From contig JAIRKX010000002.1 of assembly GCA_031259805.1 (NCBI GenBank), forward strand, positions 1-9,425: a stretch of DNA of 9,425 nt, given 5' to 3'. Below the pieces are notes generated by a model that was not told the origin of the DNA, did no database searches, and saw only the letters and a program-made list of their open reading frames with translations. Both the position numbers and the translations under genes were made by a program. This DNA comes from Prevotellaceae bacterium (GTDB lineage: Bacteria > Bacteroidota > Bacteroidia > Bacteroidales > UBA932). Below, in pieces: positions 7,501-9,425 of this stretch. Each line of letters starts with the position of its first letter. Within the stretch, counting starts at the first letter, position 1.

Positions 7501-7662
7501 TCCGGACTGGCGCTCATTCCGCTGGCATTGGGCGGCGACCTGCCCGGCAACGAAATCCAAAGCCCGATGGCTAAGGTAATCCTCGGCGGACTGCTGACGT
7601 CTACGCTGTTAAACGGATTCATCATCCCCATCATGTATCTCATAACAACGCATAATGAATAA
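4582..7662 (+). CDS. heavy-metal efflux RND transporter, CusA/CzcA family
   Basis: This is a 1026-residue proton-driven inner-membrane pump, full length for the HME-RND family (about 1030-1050). Twelve membrane segments can be drawn: about 14-32, 346-362, 366-388, 391-412, 447-466, 474-500, 535-556, 866-885, 893-913, 917-940, 965-987 and 995-1022, with two large periplasmic loops. Family marks are EVDVFPDLTAP (35-45), TM4 with AIGSLVDDAIVDVEN (400-414; D406 and D407 are the likely proton-relay acids), PPFNEGSF (562-569), RIDAMLSGTRANIAIKLFG (664-682) and GIATRNGM (929-936). The paired acids in TM4 differ from the DxA arrangement of Cu/Ag CusA and from the DFG-x3-DGA pattern of CzcA, so I do not name a metal. 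M668 is near where CusA has a substrate methionine, but this was placed by eye. Antibiotic-type HAE pumps are less likely on these motifs. No frameshift or truncation is seen. Confidence 0.94.
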   Translation: MLNKIIQFSLRNRMVVLVASLLLMVAGTYTAVNMEVDVFPDLTAPTVVIMTEAKGMAPEEVEQLVTFAVETAVNGATDVRRVRSSSTTGFSIVWVEFNWGTDIYRARQIVSEKLAVVKETLPANAGNPTIGPQSSILGELMIIGMTADSTSMQELRTLADRTVRPRLLSTGGVAQVTVLGGDIKEYQILLNPDRMKRYNVGLDEVIKSVADMNRNASGGVLYEYGNEYIIRGLLSVNDRAALGQTVVKRADGGGAPVMLEHIAQVGIGHKTPKSGVASEKGKPAVLITVTKQPAVSTLALTEKIDRSLAELQAAFPADVRTSSDIFRQARFIDHAIDNVQKSLYEGGLFVVVVLFLFLMNARTTVISLVTIPLSLVASIVALKLMGLTINTMSLGGMAIAIGSLVDDAIVDVENVFKRLRENRQRPEDERQPALTVVFEASKEVRMPILNATLIIIAGFVPLFFLSGMEGRMLAPLGIAFIVALAASTVVALTLTPVLCSYLLKTSVERRLREPFVSRKIKSGYSRALRRALRHRRWVLGGTGVATVAAIVIFLTLGRSFLPPFNEGSFTVNISTLPGISLEESDKMGRMAETILLSIPEIQTTGRKTGRAELDEHALGVNVSEIEAPFVLDKRSKEAVQADIRERLRALPGVNVEIGQPISHRIDAMLSGTRANIAIKLFGNDLNKMFTIGNQIKAAIADVEGIADLNVEQQVERPQLKIIPKREMMARVGMTPPELAEIITVMLAGDVVSQVYEGNKAFDLTLKVDDDSRQSAERIRQMAVDAGGRKIPLGYLVDVISSTGPNTINRENIARKIVISANVAGRDLRSTVNDVRRKIDADIPLPEGYRIEYGGQFESEQTASRTLLITSLFAIIVIFLLLFNQFRSVAQSTVILLNLPLALIGGVFALFFTGGVISIPAIIGFISLFGIATRNGMLLLSRYNDLRHEGLSARDSVLHGSLDRLNPILMTALSSGLALIPLALGGDLPGNEIQSPMAKVILGGLLTSTLLNGFIIPIMYLITTHNE

Positions 7663-7672
7663 TGAATAATCA
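7652..7672 (+). repeat. three ATAATGA-type heptads across the pump stop codon
   Basis: ATAATGA, ATAATGA and ATAATCA follow each other without gaps, and the pump's TAA stop (7660-7662) lies inside. It is a short, probably neutral microsatellite. It supplies stop codons in several frames and an A/T-rich leader for the channel gene at 7690. Confidence 0.6.
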
Positions 7673-7689
7673 TCACACTATATATTATA

Positions 7690-8883
7690 ATGCAAACAAT
7701 ATACTGTAAAATCCTGTTCCTGCCGCTCCTCTTCGCAGGAATGACAGTCGGCTCCATTCCCGTAAGGGCGCAGGGCGACATGCGTTTCCTCCGCGACGTC
7801 GAGCAAAACAATACCACGCTGAAAGCGTTACGCGAATCCACAGAGGCGCAGCAGCTGGCGAATAAAACCGGCGCCGGCCTCCCCAATCCCGACGTCGGCG
7901 TCGACTATTTTTGGGGCGCCCCCGCCGCTACGGGCAATCGGACGGACTTTAGCCTGCGGCAATCCTTCGACGTGGCTACCCTGACGGGCATGAAAAGCCG
8001 CGCCGCCGACCGGCAGAACCGGTTAGTCGACATGCAATTCCGCGCCGACAGGATGGCCATCCTGCAGGAAGCCGCCCTCTATGGCGTCGAAATAATCTAT
8101 TATAACATCCTGAGGAAGGAACTGTTCCAGCGCCTCCGGTACGCCGAAATGTTAGTCGACGGCTACGCCAAACGCCTGCAGAACGGCTACGCCACCATGC
8201 CGGAATACCACAAAGCCAAACGCTACCTGTCGTCGACACAGGGCGAACTCGCCCGCGCCGACGTCGAGCGCGCCGCTCTGCTGGCCGAACTTCAACGCCT
8301 TAACGGCGGAATAACCATCACATTAGACGACGACAGCTACGGCGACGACCTCCTGCCTTCCGACTTTGAATCATGGTTCGCCGACGTCGCCTCACGGCAT
8401 CCCGCATTGGAATATGCCCGACAGGACGTCGTCTACAACAAGCAAAACAGGACATTAAACCGCGCCCAAAACTGGCCGTCGTTCTCCGTCGGATTTGTAA
8501 GCGAACAGACCGTCGGGCAACGGTATCAGGGGGTTAGCTTGGGGTTGTCCATCCCGCTGTGGGAAAACCGCCGCCGCGTCAAACAAGCCGCCGCCGCCGT
8601 CCGCGCCGCCGAAGCGCGACAGACAGACGCCGCGCTGCAACTCTACACCCGCCTCCAAACGGCCTGTTACCGTGCGCAAAGCCTCCGCGCTATCGCCGCC
8701 GGCTACCGGCAGTCCCAAACCTCCGCCGACAACACCGAACGCCTGCAGAAAGCCCTCGACGCCGGCGAAATATCGCTTTTGGAATACCTCATGGAAATGG
8801 AATTATACTACGCCGCACTACAGCAAACGCTCGACGCCGAACGCGACTACCGGAAGGCGGCAACCCTGCTGCTTGTTTATTAA
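7690..8883 (+). CDS. TolC/CusC-family outer-membrane efflux channel
   Basis: This 397-residue protein is the outer-membrane exit duct of the tripartite pump. Residues 1-27 form a signal peptide (hydrophobic KILFLPLLFAGM core, likely cut after VRA). There is no lipobox Cys, unlike E. coli CusC. Two outer-membrane-efflux repeats can be traced: the first begins with NNTTLKALRESTEAQQLANKT and holds LPNPDVGVDYFWG and a long helical stretch (about 110-200); the second includes RHPALEYARQDVVYNK, LNRAQNWPSFSVGF and GVSLGLSIPLWENRRR (about 285-300), followed by the closing helices and LDAGEISLLEYL (about 356-367). It is shorter than TolC (493) and CusC (about 460), within what I expect for Bacteroidota members. 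It starts 27 bases after the pump gene and is the last gene of the efflux unit. No upstream promoter is visible, so co-transcription is likely. Confidence 0.93.
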   Translation: MQTIYCKILFLPLLFAGMTVGSIPVRAQGDMRFLRDVEQNNTTLKALRESTEAQQLANKTGAGLPNPDVGVDYFWGAPAATGNRTDFSLRQSFDVATLTGMKSRAADRQNRLVDMQFRADRMAILQEAALYGVEIIYYNILRKELFQRLRYAEMLVDGYAKRLQNGYATMPEYHKAKRYLSSTQGELARADVERAALLAELQRLNGGITITLDDDSYGDDLLPSDFESWFADVASRHPALEYARQDVVYNKQNRTLNRAQNWPSFSVGFVSEQTVGQRYQGVSLGLSIPLWENRRRVKQAAAAVRAAEARQTDAALQLYTRLQTACYRAQSLRAIAAGYRQSQTSADNTERLQKALDAGEISLLEYLMEMELYYAALQQTLDAERDYRKAATLLLVY

Positions 8884-8913
8884 TTATTATCGTGTCAATT
8901 GAATAGTATCATA

Positions 8914-9033
8914 TTTCGTCATTGCAAACGAAGGAAAGCAATCTAAAAAATACGAAACGCTGGATTGCTTCGGGCTGCGTCCTCGCAATGACGAAACGCC
9001 GGATTGCTTCGGACTACGTTCTCGCAATGACGA
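8914..9033. repeat. cluster of palindromic interspersed repeats (GCAATGACG type)
   Basis: Three related arms follow the channel gene. Arm 1 (8914-8945) begins TTTCGTCATTGC and ends near AAGCAATC. Arm 2 (8962-8996) is its reverse complement with a 4-base gap and differences in the middle: GGATTGCTTC to GCAATGACGAAA. Arm 3 (9001-9033) is a direct copy of arm 2 at a 39-base period, with three substitutions in the core (GGGCTGCGTC against GGACTACGTT). Arms 1 and 2 could form a long hairpin in the mRNA. Repeats with a CGTCATTGCGAG end are known in many bacterial genomes as REP-like elements; assignment here is by recognition. It could also end or protect the efflux transcript. No T-run follows. 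Confidence 0.75.
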
Positions 9034-9064
9034 CAAAGCGTTGACATGACGCCACATACGCCAA

Positions 9065-9085
9065 TTGTTAATAAGTTGTTAATAA
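9065..9085 (+). repeat. 10-bp direct repeat TTGTTAATAA, period 11
   Basis: TTGTTAATAA occurs at 9065-9074 and again at 9076-9085, one helical turn apart, followed by an A-rich run (9084-9099). It ends about 38 bases before the -7 box at 9124. It could be an upstream promoter element or a protein-binding site, or simply A/T-rich spacer. Confidence 0.4.
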
Positions 9086-9123
9086 AAGATAAAAAAAAAC
9101 GTGCGGCATTCAAAAAATAGTAT

Positions 9124-9131
9124 TACCTTTG
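9124..9131 (+). promoter_or_regulatory. Bacteroidota-type -7 promoter box (TACCTTTG)
   Basis: TACCTTTG matches TAnnTTTG exactly and, like the box at 2902, continues as TATCG before a start codon. The -33 box is poor: GTG at 9101-9103 is the nearest match at a suitable distance. The ATG at 9137 lies five bases after the box, so transcription may start at the ATG or almost so. Confidence 0.65.
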
Positions 9132-9136
9132 TATCG

Positions 9137-9425
9137 ATGATAACGCAATTCACCATCCCCGCTTATTCGACGCCCGAAGCCCTTTCGGGAATGTCGGACT
9201 ATGGCGTTACCTTCCAACACTCATTTTTGAATCACGATAGACCGGTTATGACGAAATCTTCCCCCAAATTGGGAGACATTTTCCGCACGCACGGAAACCT
9301 TCCCCCAAAATGGGAGACATTTTCCGCACGCACGGAAATCTTCCCCCAAAATGGGAGACATTTTCCGCACGCACGGAAACCTTCCCCCAAATTGGGAGAC
9401 ATTTTCCGCACGCACGGAAACCTTC
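9137..9425 (+). CDS. unknown small open frame running into a tandem repeat, partial
   Basis: I do not recognise this gene. From the ATG at 9137 the frame stays open for 96 codons to the window edge. The first 37 residues (starting MITQFTIPAYSTPEALSG) are unique sequence. From about residue 39 on, the protein is encoded by the 41-bp repeat. Because 41 is not a multiple of three, each repeat copy is read in a different frame (SPKLGDIFRTHG, then LPPKWETFSART, then FPQNGRHFPHAR), and the peptide would recur every 41 residues. No signal peptide is evident. In-frame ATGs at 9191 and 9248 are alternative starts. The promoter box just upstream supports expression. The array may have invaded and replaced the end of a former gene, or the frame may be a chance opening, since the repeat has no stops in any frame. 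Confidence 0.4.
   Translation, partial: MITQFTIPAYSTPEALSGMSDYGVTFQHSFLNHDRPVMTKSSPKLGDIFRTHGNLPPKWETFSARTEIFPQNGRHFPHARKPSPKLGDIFRTHGNL
9253..9425. repeat. 41-bp tandem repeat array, four copies and part of a fifth
   Basis: Copies begin with CTTCCCCC at 9258, 9299, 9340 and 9381, and a fifth begins at 9422 and is cut by the window edge. The period is exactly 41. The full copies differ at only two sites: A or T in the centre of CCCAAA(A/T)TGGG (T, A, A, T in order) and the last base of the unit (C, T, C, C). Each unit holds two dyads: CCCAA-A-TTGGG (complete only in copies 1 and 4) and TTTCCG-CACGCA-CGGAAA. The near identity suggests recent expansion. The unit has no stop codon in any of six frames. 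There are no unique spacers, so it is not CRISPR. Confidence 0.95.

Noticed and set aside
8884..9000. Classic terminator after the channel gene
   Set aside because: The inverted repeat could form a hairpin, but no T-run follows either arm, so I list it only as a repeat.
9221..9415. Reverse-strand open frame of 64 codons
   Set aside because: It lies almost wholly in the 41-bp repeat, which has no stop in any frame, so its openness is not evidence of coding. No promoter is seen for it.
9253..9425. CRISPR array
   Set aside because: The whole 41-bp unit repeats head to tail with no unique spacers, and no cas gene is in the window.

Overview
The window looks like chromosome from a member of the Bacteroidota, probably the order Bacteroidales. 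The evidence is three copies of the phylum's -7 promoter box (TAnnTTTG, here always TACCTTTG), the absence of Shine-Dalgarno sequences before the genes (A/T-rich leaders instead), a TonB-dependent outer-membrane receptor, and a small secreted protein with an HHHH motif of a kind familiar from Bacteroidota metal-efflux loci. No rRNA, tRNA, transposase or CRISPR array is visible.

Layout. Positions 1-375 hold a promoter box, a textbook FMN (RFN) riboswitch at about 86-203 and a rho-independent terminator at 313-345. Together they form a leader for the first gene, a 799-residue TonB-dependent receptor (376-2775). A second promoter, with both -33 and -7 boxes, lies at 2878-2909. It precedes what reads as an efflux unit: a small His/Cys-rich secreted protein (2914-3324), a lipoprotein periplasmic adaptor (3438-4568), a CusA/CzcA-type RND pump (4582-7662) and a TolC/CusC-type outer-membrane channel (7690-8883). 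Positions 8884-9136 are non-coding and carry a family of palindromic repeats (8914-9033) and an A/T-rich promoter region. From 9137 a short open frame of unknown function runs off the window. Most of it consists of a 41-bp tandem repeat (four full copies and the start of a fifth).

How the genes work together. The adaptor, pump and channel should form a tripartite complex that expels metal ions or other toxic solutes across both membranes; the His/Cys-rich protein could bind the metal in the periplasm. The receptor would do the opposite job, active uptake through the outer membrane. Its control by an FMN riboswitch suggests that its ligand is riboflavin, a flavin nucleotide or a flavin-related compound. 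Since the efflux unit has its own strong promoter, I read the window as two adjacent transcription units. Read-through from the riboswitch-controlled unit is possible, because I see no clear terminator between 2776 and 2913.

Most worth following up are the FMN riboswitch-controlled TonB receptor (a candidate dedicated flavin receptor of the outer membrane), two genes whose start codons sit 4-5 bases after the -7 box and so may be leaderless, and the 41-bp array, which has no stop codon in any of six frames.
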